Source: Berkiella_A sp964633725 (GTDB taxonomy: Bacteria; Pseudomonadota; Gammaproteobacteria; Berkiellales; Berkiellaceae). From it: 64,000 nucleotides of DNA. The translations under genes and the position numbers were made by a program. Where the stretch lies: positions 1 through 64,000 of the forward strand of contig CAZWHY010000003.1 in assembly GCA_964633725.1 (NCBI GenBank), written 5' to 3'. Below the pieces are notes generated by a model. It was not told the origin of the DNA and did not search any database. It was given only the letters and a program-made list of their open reading frames with translations. Every line of letters begins with the position of its first letter. Position 1 is the first letter of the stretch. Shown here one piece after another: positions 25,801-34,677 of the stretch.

Positions 25801-26406
25801 ATGACTGTTTTAGTGACTCGTAAAGCACCTGATTTTGTTAGTGCCGCGGTTTTAGCCAATGGCGAAATCAAAAGTGATTACAAATTATCGGATGAAATCA
25901 AAGGCAAATATGGCCTGATTTTCTTTTACCCTTTAGATTTTACATTTGTTTGCCCTTCTGAGCTTATTGCTTTGAATAACAGAATTGCTCAGTTTAAAGA
26001 AAAAAATGTTGAAGTCATTGGTGTGTCGATTGATTCTCAGTTTACGCACAATGCATGGCGCAATACAGCTCGTAACGATGGCGGTATTGGCAAGCTAGAT
26101 TATACTTTGGTGGCGGATGTTAACCATCGTATTTGTCAAGCGTATGGTATTGAACATCCGGAAGCAGGCGTTGCTTTTCGTGCAACATTCTTAATTGATA
26201 AAGATGGCATTGTGCGTTCTCAAGTTGTGAATGATTTACCGCTTGGACGCAACATCGACGAATTACTCCGCGTCGTTGATGCATTACAATTCCATGAAGA
26301 GCATGGTGAAGTGTGTCCTGCGGGTTGGCAAAAAGGGGATGAGGGTATGAAACCAACCTCTGAAGGCGTTGCTAGCTACCTAGAAGGTCATGAAGGGAAG
26401 TTGTAA
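25801..26406 (+). CDS. Typical 2-Cys peroxiredoxin (AhpC/TSA family)
   Basis: The 201-residue enzyme reduces hydrogen peroxide and organic peroxides. The peroxidatic cysteine is Cys51 in DFTFVCPSELIAL and the resolving cysteine is Cys172 in GEVCPAGWQKGDEGM. The loop GGIGKLDYTLVAD matches the GGLG motif and the C-terminus GVASYLEGHEG matches the YF-type tail that makes such enzymes sensitive to over-oxidation. AGGAGAG precedes the ATG at 7 bp. The enzyme needs thioredoxin or an AhpF-like partner, not encoded here. It is followed by a strong hairpin shared with the convergent rnt gene. Confidence 0.95.
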   Translation: MTVLVTRKAPDFVSAAVLANGEIKSDYKLSDEIKGKYGLIFFYPLDFTFVCPSELIALNNRIAQFKEKNVEVIGVSIDSQFTHNAWRNTARNDGGIGKLDYTLVADVNHRICQAYGIEHPEAGVAFRATFLIDKDGIVRSQVVNDLPLGRNIDELLRVVDALQFHEEHGEVCPAGWQKGDEGMKPTSEGVASYLEGHEGKL

Positions 26407-26439
26407 GTAATTTCTTTTCTGTTAGCCATCCAAATATAA

Positions 26440-26460
26440 CCTCACCCGACCCGGGTGAGG
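26440..26460. terminator. Bidirectional terminator between the peroxiredoxin gene and rnt
   Basis: A perfect 8-bp GC-rich stem cctcaccc (26440-26447)/gggtgagg (26453-26460) with a 5-base loop lies between two convergent stop codons. On the plus strand ttaaaattt follows. Confidence 0.75.
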
Positions 26461-26467
26461 TTAAAAT

Positions 26468-27067
26468 TTACAAAGCCACGTGCGTATCATTCACAATCTT
26501 ACAAAACAGCTCAGCTGTGCGCTGAGTATCATAAAGTGCAGAATGAGCTGACTCCGTTGCATAGGGAAGCTTGGCTTTTTGTAAGGCTTTGGCTAATACG
26601 GTTTGTCCATAGATTAAAGCGCTCAGTGTGGCGGTATCAAATGATGTAAACCGATGAAATGGTGATTTTTCTATTTTGCAGCGTTTTTGTGCTGCATTTA
26701 AAAAATGTAGATCAAACCATGCGTTGTGCCCGACTAATACCGCTCTTTGACAGTTTTTCTCTTTACACTCTTTTTTGAGCTTGGGGAAAAGATCGTTTAA
26801 AGCTTCTTCTTCAGAAATAGCAAATCGAAAAGGATGGAACGGGTCAATTTTATTAATATTAAGAGACACGGGATCTAAATTTGCCCCTTGAAAAGGCTTA
26901 ATATGATAGTGATACTGCTTATCTAGTAAAATTTTCCCATGCTCGTCCATTTTTAGGCTGATGGCTGCCATTTCTAATAAAGCGTCTGTTTGTGGATTGA
27001 CGCCGCCTGTTTCTACGTCAACGACAACCGGTAAAAATTCTCTAAAACGTTTTGATATTTGTGTCAT
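26468..27067 (-). CDS. rnt: Ribonuclease T
   Basis: The 199-residue 3'-5' exonuclease trims the 3' ends of tRNA and other stable RNAs. The DEDDh catalytic set is present: Asp and Glu in PVVVDVETGGVN, Asp in VGHNAWFDLHFLN, and His and Asp in SAHSALYDTQRTAEL. These match RNase T rather than the DNA polymerase epsilon chain. I start at the ATG at 27067, which overlaps the pyrC stop by 4 bp (ATGA); the upstream frame would need TTG. Translational coupling to pyrC follows. Confidence 0.93.
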   Translation of the reverse strand: MTQISKRFREFLPVVVDVETGGVNPQTDALLEMAAISLKMDEHGKILLDKQYHYHIKPFQGANLDPVSLNINKIDPFHPFRFAISEEEALNDLFPKLKKECKEKNCQRAVLVGHNAWFDLHFLNAAQKRCKIEKSPFHRFTSFDTATLSALIYGQTVLAKALQKAKLPYATESAHSALYDTQRTAELFCKIVNDTHVAL

Positions 27068-28098
27068 GATAGGACTCGCCAAGATACGGTTTGGCCACTT
27101 CTTAGCGGGCGTAGCATGCCATCTCCGAAGTGAATGGTTTCAGGGATATGCGTTGGCTCTTCGCTTAAGGTTATTGTTTGCTGATTGCGAGGTAACCCAT
27201 AAAAGTCAGCGCCATAAAAGCTTGCAAAACCTTCTAATTTATCGAGTTTTCCAGAATGAGCGAAGACTTCGGTGTAAAATTCTATTGCCGCTACAGCATT
27301 ATATATACCGGCACAGCCACAACTGGATTCTTTGCGATCAATCGTGTGTGGTGCACTATCGGTTCCTAAGAAAAATTTAGGATTGCCGCTAATCGCTGCA
27401 CGAATTAACGCTTGCTTGTGCTCGCGTCTTTTTAGTATAGGCAAGCAATAATAATGCGGTTTAATCCCACCTTGGAACATTTTATTACGGTCATACATTA
27501 GATGGTGTGGTGTGATGGTTGCGGCGACATTATTGGGCGCCTCTGTTATAAAATCAACAGCATCTTGCGTTGTAATATGCTCTAATACAATTTGTAAGCT
27601 CGGAAAATTTTTAACGATTTGACTTAAAATTTTATCAATAAAATGCTTTTCTTTATCAAAAATATCAATATCTGGATCGTTAATTTCTCCGTGAATCAAT
27701 AGTGGTAATTGATGCTCGCTCATTGATTCAAAAGTGTGGAACATCTTTTCTATTTTGGTGACCCCAGCTTCAGAATGCGTTGTGGCGCCTTGCGGGTATA
27801 GCTTGGCAGCATAAACAATACCACTTTTTTTGGCATCGACAATATATTGTGGTGTGGTTTCATCCGTAAGATAGAGTGTCATCAACGGTTCAAAATCCAC
27901 ATCGGCTGGAATATGTTCCAGTATACGGTGTTTGTACTGTTTAGCCTCTGCTGCGGTTGTCACCGGTACAGTGAGATTAGGCATGACAATGGCACGACTG
28001 AATTGATATGCAGTGTCTGGGACAGTTCTGGATAAATAAGTGCCATCTCGCAAGTGACAGTGCCAGTCATCTGGCTTTATTATTGTGATTTCTCTCAT
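27064..28098 (-). CDS. pyrC: Dihydroorotase (homodimeric, class II)
   Basis: The 344-residue zinc enzyme cyclises carbamoyl aspartate to dihydroorotate in pyrimidine synthesis. The first two zinc ligands are in DDWHCHLRDG, the carboxylated lysine is in YAAKLYPQGATTHS, further histidines are in LLIHGEI and IVLEHITTQ, and the catalytic Asp is in FFLGTDSAPH. Size and motifs match E. coli PyrC (348). It is transcribed away from motY and is followed by the overlapping rnt gene. Confidence 0.97.
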   Translation of the reverse strand: MREITIIKPDDWHCHLRDGTYLSRTVPDTAYQFSRAIVMPNLTVPVTTAAEAKQYKHRILEHIPADVDFEPLMTLYLTDETTPQYIVDAKKSGIVYAAKLYPQGATTHSEAGVTKIEKMFHTFESMSEHQLPLLIHGEINDPDIDIFDKEKHFIDKILSQIVKNFPSLQIVLEHITTQDAVDFITEAPNNVAATITPHHLMYDRNKMFQGGIKPHYYCLPILKRREHKQALIRAAISGNPKFFLGTDSAPHTIDRKESSCGCAGIYNAVAAIEFYTEVFAHSGKLDKLEGFASFYGADFYGLPRNQQTITLSEEPTHIPETIHFGDGMLRPLRSGQTVSWRVLS

Positions 28099-28155
28099 AT
28101 CTCTTCAGTTTTTAGCTATAGTTATTAGTAGGTCTAAATTAAAATTACTTTGCTT

Positions 28156-29034
28156 ATGTTAAAACAAATTTACAGTATTTTCACCTGTTTGGCTTGTTTA
28201 ATGCTAATACCATTCACATTACAGGCAAAAATGTATCAAGCGCCGTTTGATCATGCAAAATGGGTATTAAAAAGCAGTAAGCTGCAATGCACGATAAAAC
28301 ATAAAATTCCAGGTTATGGTGAAGCGATATTTGAAACCAAGGCGGGTGAACAACAAACTTTTACGTTAGAAACGATTTTAAGACAATTTAAAGCCAAAAA
28401 TGCCAAAATCGTTGATGCGACACCCAACTGGAAAAATAAGCAATATACTCGGAATAATAAAAAAATACTAGCCTCTGTTAAGGTTAGCACTAGCAATACT
28501 CCCATACGTTTAAGCAAATTAACCAGTTATGAAATGTTGGCGGCCTTGGCAGAAGGGCGTGAACCCTATATAAAAATTAACAAACAAGGCCAAGGGCAAG
28601 CAGATAGGGTTGTTTTATCCTCAACGGGCTTTCACAAAACATATCAGGGTTACTTAGCCTGCGTAGATAATTTGGTTTTATATTCTTATGACAAAGTCAA
28701 AAAATCTACTTTTTTCTTTTATAGTGGCAGTTTAGCTTTACCAGAAGCAGTAGAAGTGAAATTAGACGCTATTATTGAACATGTCAATCAGGATGAGAAT
28801 ATTCGTAGGATCCATCTAACCGGCCACTCAGACAGCAAGGGTGGTTATTTAATTAATCGACAACTGGCCTATGAAAGAATGTGGGCTATCAAAGATTATA
28901 TGGTCATGGTCGGAGGCGTTGATTCTGATATATTCACGATGAAAGGCTATAGCGATCGCATGCCCATAGGCCCCAATAAAACCAAAGCGGGGCGCGCTAA
29001 AAATAGAAGAGTTGAGTTAAAACTCTATCGATAA
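28156..29034 (+). CDS. motY: MotY-like flagellar stator-ring protein with OmpA domain
   Basis: The 292-residue protein starts with a signal peptide (hydrophobic IFTCLACLMLIPFTLQA, cut before KMYQAP). Residues about 25-160 match the MotY N-terminal domain (APFDHAKWVLKSSKLQCTI and IPGYGEAIFETKAGEQQTF are typical). The C-terminal half is an OmpA-type peptidoglycan-binding domain with HLTGHSDSKGGYLINRQLA and NRRVELKLYR. MotY forms the periplasmic T-ring of polar flagella and helps anchor the stator. I use the ATG at 28156; TTG two codons earlier is less likely. No other flagellar gene lies in the window, which is common for motY next to pyrC-rnt. Confidence 0.85.
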   Translation: MLKQIYSIFTCLACLMLIPFTLQAKMYQAPFDHAKWVLKSSKLQCTIKHKIPGYGEAIFETKAGEQQTFTLETILRQFKAKNAKIVDATPNWKNKQYTRNNKKILASVKVSTSNTPIRLSKLTSYEMLAALAEGREPYIKINKQGQGQADRVVLSSTGFHKTYQGYLACVDNLVLYSYDKVKKSTFFFYSGSLALPEAVEVKLDAIIEHVNQDENIRRIHLTGHSDSKGGYLINRQLAYERMWAIKDYMVMVGGVDSDIFTMKGYSDRMPIGPNKTKAGRAKNRRVELKLYR

Positions 29035-29197
29035 ATATTGCATATACTCTTGTCTTGTTCATATTTGTTTCATTTTCTAGTCATCTTTGTGCTGATTAAT
29101 TAAAATGATTTTATGGCAATGGCTGTAGGTCATTGAACTTCTTTTCTAAATCTTAGTCCTACCTTTAAATAATGAATAACTGTTAGAGGCTATTACC

Positions 29198-32100
29198 GTG
29201 GTAGATACAAAAGAAATCATTAAATCAGCTATTCAGGCTGCACATATTTCAGGTGTACAAGCACTGAGTAAAGAGCAGTTTGATGCTTTGTTTTTGAGCG
29301 CACGTGGCATGGGCGCAATGAAGCAAAAATATCATGATAATCTTTTAGGGCTTCAATCTGCCTTGATGCAAGAGGATATTTTTGAAATGATTGGTATTCC
29401 ACTGGATGCGGAATATTTAAAACAAAAGAAGGCGCTACAAAAAGAGCGTTTTGCGAATAAATCTGAGCTGAGTGATTCGCAACTCAAGCAAAAAGAAAGT
29501 GAATTTTCAAAAGAGATAGAAAGCTTACGTAATGAATTTCAAGTAGATAAATTTATTAATGAACAAATCCATGTGATGGTCAACAATCCGATTCAGTACA
29601 ATCAAAAGCGGGATGGATTTTCTGAACATTTGAGTATGGGGTTTGTTGAAGAAGACATGGATGTTAAGGTTAAATTTGCGCATGAGTCAGATGCAGAGTT
29701 TAAGCTGAAACAAGATATCAACAAGCTGCTCAAAGGAGATGAGTATAATAGCCTTAGGGGAAATTATGCTCGTGCGAAAGAAGCAATAGAAGAACAATAT
29801 GAGCATGATAGGCAAGCATTGGAACAAACAATCTCCGAGCCCATAGACGTAATTAATTCTAAAGCAGCGCCCAAACTAGAAGATGCGCGTAAAAAAGTAG
29901 AGATGCTAGAAAAATACTATCCAAAAGCCGCTGTAAAAGAAAATAATTTACTAAAACTGGAAACTGTTCGTCAAGCCTTTGTTTCTACGGAGGCAAAATA
30001 TAAAGCTCTGCCGAATCATGGAACCAATGAAGCTAAAGCGTTACAGAAAAAGTTTGAAAAATTATCGATAGAAAAAGTAGTATTATTCTCATTAGATAAT
30101 AACCAAGACAAATATGAGGATATGATGCCAGAGCAAAGGCAAGAAGCACTTTTTCAAGCGATACATTCAGATTTGACTGAAAAAAAACAAGCGTTAGAAA
30201 GTGATAAAACTGAGAGGGTATCAGCAATCAGAGAGCCTATTCAAGCGCAATTACAGGCGTTGAAAGATCAAAGGTTGAAAGATGTTTTAGCATTAAAAAA
30301 AGATAAAAAATACAAAGCAGAATTAAAAGAAGCAGATGAATATTTTGATAAAAATATATTACCTTGGGTAAAAGAATTAAAAGCACAAGAAGCGCATAAG
30401 TACTTTGTTGTGTTAAATAAGAAAATGCAAGAATTATTAACAGATAATGTTGCAGAGTTAGAGCAGGTTGACTCAAACACGATTGGTTTTGTTGGACTAC
30501 TTGGCGAATTGATGAGCGATCTGACAAAACTGGGAGCTTTACACCACATTGGGATAAAAACAGCAGAAACATTTATCAATGAGGAAGCAAAAAGTGTTGA
30601 TGTCTCTAAAGAGGGGGTTGTTCAAGGATTATTAGAAAGGGCAGCAAAAAAAGTCAGTAAAAAAGTTGGCAAAGAGTTAGGGCAATGTGTTTCACATAAA
30701 GAAGTATTTACCCAACATTTAGAGCACATGGAACAATACGCTCAACTTCAAGTGCCTAAACATATTGCAGAAGAATTTGAGCCAAAAAGCTTTACGGAGT
30801 ATTTACCAGATGTTCAGAAGAAATCTGGATTAGAGCAAGAAGATAATATACCCGATTCTATTTTTGATGTTATTGAACAATTTAATAAAAGCAAAGGCTT
30901 TTTAAAAAAAATGGATACGGCCAAAAGTGTCTATCAAGCCATTACCAGCGCAAAGTCTGGAAGCACTTTTTTTAATGATGAGCCTAATACGGCACAAGTA
31001 TTTGTTAGTGCGCTAAAAGATGAAGCGCTTGCTTTTAATTACCATATGCTAGAACAGGTCAGCGTAGCGATAGAGACTTTAGATAAGAATAAAGTTTTAG
31101 ACAATATAGACATAATGGACAATGGGGGTGAATGGAAAGCTTTATTGTCAAATGCAAAAACACTAGAGGAAGATAAGCGTACGCTTGATACAGAATTCCA
31201 ATCTCTTTGCAGCTTACATCAAACACAACGTGCCGCATATATTGAAATAGAAGGCCCACACAAAGCAGCAAAAGAACAATTAAGTCAATATGTTGAACAG
31301 CATCAAACATTGTCAGAAGCATTGGCGCGCAAAATGGAAGAAAATGACCAGGCAAAAGAAGCGTTGTATGCAAAAGAACTACCAAAAGATGAACGAGAGA
31401 GAATGACTAATGCGCTTGATGCGCTAGAAAAGAAACATGATACGCGACTTGATGATAGTTGGTATCAAGGTGGTAAAGAAAAACATGAGGCAGCTCACGA
31501 ACAGCGTTTGCAAGAAGCTGATGAGGCATATCAAAAAGCAATTGTTAATTATGATAAGGAAACAGAAGAAGATGTTGAAGACATAATTAAAAATGCTTAT
31601 GGGAATGCTAAAGCGTCTAATTTCAAGTTATTTGCCACAAAAAAAGACTTAGAAAAATTCAGAACAGGACATCCTGAGATTGAAATAAAAATAAACGAAT
31701 ACAAAAAACAGCGTCAGCTTCGAAAAAAAGAAGGCTACCCTCCAATTTTAGCTAAAGCCAAAGCTGAATCTGAAAACCAATTAGTAGCGGATATGACAAA
31801 ATTGGTTGCAGAATATGGCAATAAAAAATTAAAATCACAAAAATCCAAGAGCAGTGCAAAAAATGAAATATTGTCAGCGCAGAAAAAAGTAGATGCTAAA
31901 GTCGATGCAATGTATGTGGAACAACATAAACTAGAAGCTAAACTAGAAAGCTTAGATGGAAAAATAGAAGAGCAAAAATCAAAGGTTGAGAGCAGCGAAA
32001 AAGAGTTAATTATTATTTCCAGAGAGTTTTATACATCTGTTAATGCATTTAATGAACACAAAACAAGTGTCAATAAACAAGCACAAGTATTATTAAAAGA

Positions 32101-32914
32101 AGCATTCACGTTGAATACAGGGAATGAACCACATTTAAGAGCATTACAATCGATGTTTGAAAGCTCCCATATGAAAGTGGGCGCCATTGCTTTGGCCTCA
32201 GACAAATTCTTGCCCACTATCGTGGATGGTGTATCCACGCAATTGATGACATATGATGACGTCGCCAATAAAGTCTTGGAGAGAAGGGAAGTAAAAGAAG
32301 TGATGAAGACTGGAGATGAAAAAGGCTTAGCAGATAAAGCGAAAGATAACCTTGTCCAGTTTGGCGCAAAAAGTATTGTTGAAGCCGTGAGTGGTCAAGC
32401 GGTAAAAGCAGCATCTGCTTTTGTAAATAACTTAGATGCGACAGTTAAAGCGGAACAAGCATTTGATGTTGATCAGAAAACAATTAACGCTCGTGCGGAA
32501 GTGCGTGCCGAAGAGATAGCCAAAAAGCAGGAAATCAATATAGAGGATATTGACCAAACACCAGTAACAGAGCCTGTTGTTGTTAACGCAAAGAAAAAAG
32601 GGTTTTTAAAGACCATAGGGAGTTTTTTTGGAGGGATTTTTAGTGCAATTAGAGATGCTTTTAGGAGCGGCAAGGAAGAGGATGCTGAAATGGGTTTGGG
32701 ATTAGAAGAAATCGCGCATAATTTTGTTGGGTTTGATGAAGAGCATATTGCTGATAAAAAAACCACACAAGAACCTGATGGCAACGCATTGTCTCAAAAA
32801 CCAATCACTCCGGCAGCTCAGGTTGCGGCTCAAGCCGCCGCAGTGCTGCAGGTAGATGGTAATCAGCTTGACAAAGATCCAGAATCTAAACCTCGACGAC
32901 GTAATAAGACGTAA
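29198..32914 (+). CDS. Giant coiled-coil protein of unknown function
   Basis: This 1238-residue protein is dominated by Lys, Glu, Gln and Ala with long heptad-like stretches, for example at 50-330, 640-760 and 770-950, so extended coiled coils are expected. There is no signal peptide; a hydrophobic patch KGFLKTIGSFFGGIFSAIRD lies at about 1130-1150. The C-terminus is an Ala/Gln-rich linker ending in a basic PRRRNKT. The start is GTG at 29198 with AGAGG 9 bp upstream. It stands alone between motY and DUF1841. No enzymatic motif was seen. A cytoskeleton-like, tethering or effector role is possible but unproven. Confidence 0.8.
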   Translation: MVDTKEIIKSAIQAAHISGVQALSKEQFDALFLSARGMGAMKQKYHDNLLGLQSALMQEDIFEMIGIPLDAEYLKQKKALQKERFANKSELSDSQLKQKESEFSKEIESLRNEFQVDKFINEQIHVMVNNPIQYNQKRDGFSEHLSMGFVEEDMDVKVKFAHESDAEFKLKQDINKLLKGDEYNSLRGNYARAKEAIEEQYEHDRQALEQTISEPIDVINSKAAPKLEDARKKVEMLEKYYPKAAVKENNLLKLETVRQAFVSTEAKYKALPNHGTNEAKALQKKFEKLSIEKVVLFSLDNNQDKYEDMMPEQRQEALFQAIHSDLTEKKQALESDKTERVSAIREPIQAQLQALKDQRLKDVLALKKDKKYKAELKEADEYFDKNILPWVKELKAQEAHKYFVVLNKKMQELLTDNVAELEQVDSNTIGFVGLLGELMSDLTKLGALHHIGIKTAETFINEEAKSVDVSKEGVVQGLLERAAKKVSKKVGKELGQCVSHKEVFTQHLEHMEQYAQLQVPKHIAEEFEPKSFTEYLPDVQKKSGLEQEDNIPDSIFDVIEQFNKSKGFLKKMDTAKSVYQAITSAKSGSTFFNDEPNTAQVFVSALKDEALAFNYHMLEQVSVAIETLDKNKVLDNIDIMDNGGEWKALLSNAKTLEEDKRTLDTEFQSLCSLHQTQRAAYIEIEGPHKAAKEQLSQYVEQHQTLSEALARKMEENDQAKEALYAKELPKDERERMTNALDALEKKHDTRLDDSWYQGGKEKHEAAHEQRLQEADEAYQKAIVNYDKETEEDVEDIIKNAYGNAKASNFKLFATKKDLEKFRTGHPEIEIKINEYKKQRQLRKKEGYPPILAKAKAESENQLVADMTKLVAEYGNKKLKSQKSKSSAKNEILSAQKKVDAKVDAMYVEQHKLEAKLESLDGKIEEQKSKVESSEKELIIISREFYTSVNAFNEHKTSVNKQAQVLLKEAFTLNTGNEPHLRALQSMFESSHMKVGAIALASDKFLPTIVDGVSTQLMTYDDVANKVLERREVKEVMKTGDEKGLADKAKDNLVQFGAKSIVEAVSGQAVKAASAFVNNLDATVKAEQAFDVDQKTINARAEVRAEEIAKKQEINIEDIDQTPVTEPVVVNAKKKGFLKTIGSFFGGIFSAIRDAFRSGKEEDAEMGLGLEEIAHNFVGFDEEHIADKKTTQEPDGNALSQKPITPAAQVAAQAAAVLQVDGNQLDKDPESKPRRRNKT

Positions 32915-32922
32915 TAAATAGG

Positions 32923-33384
32923 CTATTTTAATAATCGCTTCAAGTTTTCCAAGTAAACCTGCTCATCCGCCATACCAGTGGATTGATGGGCAGAATATAG
33001 GTATTTGGCTAATACCTCTATCATTTTATGCTCCGCTTCAGTCATATCACCCGTTTTACGTACTAAACGCGCATATATATCTTTAATGCCTTGGGGTTTA
33101 TCTGCACCCACTTGTTCTAATATTGCAACATGTAAACTCAAATGAAAAAAGGGGTTAGGCTCGCCTGGCTTGAGATTCGCCTGGGCATTCTCAAAGGCTT
33201 CTTGATCTGAAAAAATATCGTGATACTCTGGGTGTCTTTTTAAGACATCGACAATGATAGCTTCTAATGGTGTGAGTAGTTCGCTGCAAAGCTCTTTTTG
33301 CCACGCATTAAAAAAAACCTTACGAGTATCATTTGGGTTGAGATTATCTTGGGTATTATCTTGGTTGTTTTGAACATTATCCAT
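32923..33384 (-). CDS. DUF1841-family protein
   Basis: The 153-residue protein matches the DUF1841 family, with FFNAWQKELCSELLTPLEAI, the central HPEYHDIFSD and the conserved PNPFFHLSLHVAILEQV. Function is unknown. An added N-terminal stretch is Asn/Gln-rich (NNQDNTQDNLNPND). I start at the ATG at 33384, which overlaps the nth stop by 8 bp; an upstream frame to 33435 lies wholly inside nth. The order nth-DUF1841 suggests an operon with nth and rsxB. Confidence 0.88.
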   Translation of the reverse strand: MDNVQNNQDNTQDNLNPNDTRKVFFNAWQKELCSELLTPLEAIIVDVLKRHPEYHDIFSDQEAFENAQANLKPGEPNPFFHLSLHVAILEQVGADKPQGIKDIYARLVRKTGDMTEAEHKMIEVLAKYLYSAHQSTGMADEQVYLENLKRLLK

Positions 33385-34033
33385 TCGCTTTCTCGCTCTG
33401 TAATATAGTTTTGGCTGGATATTCACATAAGTCACTAATCAAACAATCATGACATTTTGGATTACGTGCCGTACAAATATAACGGCCATGTAAAATTAAC
33501 CAGTGATGTGCATCTAGTTTATATTCATCCGGCACATGTTTTAATAAGGCTTGTTCGACTTTGAGTGGCGTATCGCCTTTGGCAAGTGCCGTGCGATTGG
33601 AGACTCTGAATATATGCGTGTCTACTGCAATGGTAGGCTCTTTAAATGCGGTATTTAACACGACATTGGCTGTTTTTCGGCCTACGCCTGGTAGCGCCTC
33701 TAAAGCGGCTCTAGTCTTAGGTACTTTACTATCATGCTGTTCTACTAATATCCTACAGGTTTTTATCACATTCTCGGCTTTGGTATTAAATAATCCTATG
33801 GATTTAATATAAGATTTTAAGCCTGTTACGCCTAAAGCAAACATTTTATCTGGCGTCGGTGCATCTTTAAATAAAGAAACAGAGGCTTTATTGACGCTAA
33901 TATCCGTTGCTTGGGCGGACAAAATAACAGCCACTAATAATTGAAAATGACTTTTATATTTTAGCTCTGTCGTTGGGTTGGGATTTTTAGTTTGCCAGCG
34001 TTTGAATATTTCTATGCGTTTTTGCTTGTTCAC
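33377..34033 (-). CDS. nth: Endonuclease III
   Basis: The 218-residue DNA glycosylase/AP lyase removes oxidised pyrimidines. The helix-hairpin-helix LEALPGVGRKTANVVL contains catalytic Lys120, and Asp138 is in TIAVDTHIFRV, both at E. coli positions. The C-terminal 4Fe-4S cluster is CTARNPKCHDCLISDLC (C-x6-C-x2-C-x5-C). The start overlaps the rsxB stop by 4 bp. DUF1841 overlaps its end. Confidence 0.97.
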   Translation of the reverse strand: MNKQKRIEIFKRWQTKNPNPTTELKYKSHFQLLVAVILSAQATDISVNKASVSLFKDAPTPDKMFALGVTGLKSYIKSIGLFNTKAENVIKTCRILVEQHDSKVPKTRAALEALPGVGRKTANVVLNTAFKEPTIAVDTHIFRVSNRTALAKGDTPLKVEQALLKHVPDEYKLDAHHWLILHGRYICTARNPKCHDCLISDLCEYPAKTILQSEKANG

Positions 34034-34671
34034 GTCTGTGATAGCTCATAATTAATTTGTTGTCTTTTTTGTTTGACCCTGGCCATTGCTGCGGCGATAT
34101 CACTTGCGTAGTCTGTACTTTGGGTGATGGTTTTATCTTTTTGTTGTTTGTCTTGAGCTTGAGCCTGAATACGATCTTGACGGCGATTCAATAATGCTCG
34201 GCTGTGGTTTGCCTTATCGATACGAGGCTTATCTGAATTGATAATCCAAGTTGGGATATGATTGGCAGGTGCTACTACCATATCAATACAGTCTACAGGG
34301 CAGACAGGGAGACATAACTCACATCCAGTGCAATCTTTTGCGATCACACCATGTAATTGCTTGGTCGTGCCAATAACGGCATCTACGGGGCAGACTTTAA
34401 TACACTTGGTGCAGCCTATGCAATGCTCATCTCGTATCACTGCAACAGTGGCTATTTGTGAATGTTCGGCATTTTCGGGCAAGGGTTTTTCTGCTGTATT
34501 CATCAGCTTTGCCAATGCTTGCATAGTGGGTACACCGCCAGGGTGACACAGGTTAATTTCTGCCTCACCTTGAGCAATGGCTTGGGCGTATGGCTGACAG
34601 CCTTTATAACCACATTTTTCACACTGTGTTTGTGGCAGTAAAGTATCAATCGATTTTTCTAGACTACTCAT
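34030..34671 (-). CDS. rsxB: RnfB/RsxB-type iron-sulfur protein, without membrane anchor
   Basis: The 213-residue protein has the N-terminal four-cysteine Fe-S domain (CEKCGYKGCQPYAQAIAQGE plus a later Cys) and two ferredoxin clusters, CIGCTKCIKVCPVDAV and CTGCELCLPVCPVDCI. These match RnfB/RsxB of the membrane ion-pumping or SoxR-reducing complex. E. coli RsxB starts with a membrane helix; here the protein begins right at IDTLLPQTQC, so it is soluble. No rsxA, C, D, G or E gene lies in the window. It sits between metG and nth with a 4-bp overlap to nth. It may donate electrons to an unidentified partner. Confidence 0.88.
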   Translation of the reverse strand: MSSLEKSIDTLLPQTQCEKCGYKGCQPYAQAIAQGEAEINLCHPGGVPTMQALAKLMNTAEKPLPENAEHSQIATVAVIRDEHCIGCTKCIKVCPVDAVIGTTKQLHGVIAKDCTGCELCLPVCPVDCIDMVVAPANHIPTWIINSDKPRIDKANHSRALLNRRQDRIQAQAQDKQQKDKTITQSTDYASDIAAAMARVKQKRQQINYELSQT

Positions 34672-34677
34672 ATACGG

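Noticed and set aside
30237..30579. Open frames antisense to the coiled-coil gene
   Set aside because: Produced by the Lys/Glu-rich composition of the opposite strand; the products are Leu/Phe/Ser-rich with no family features.
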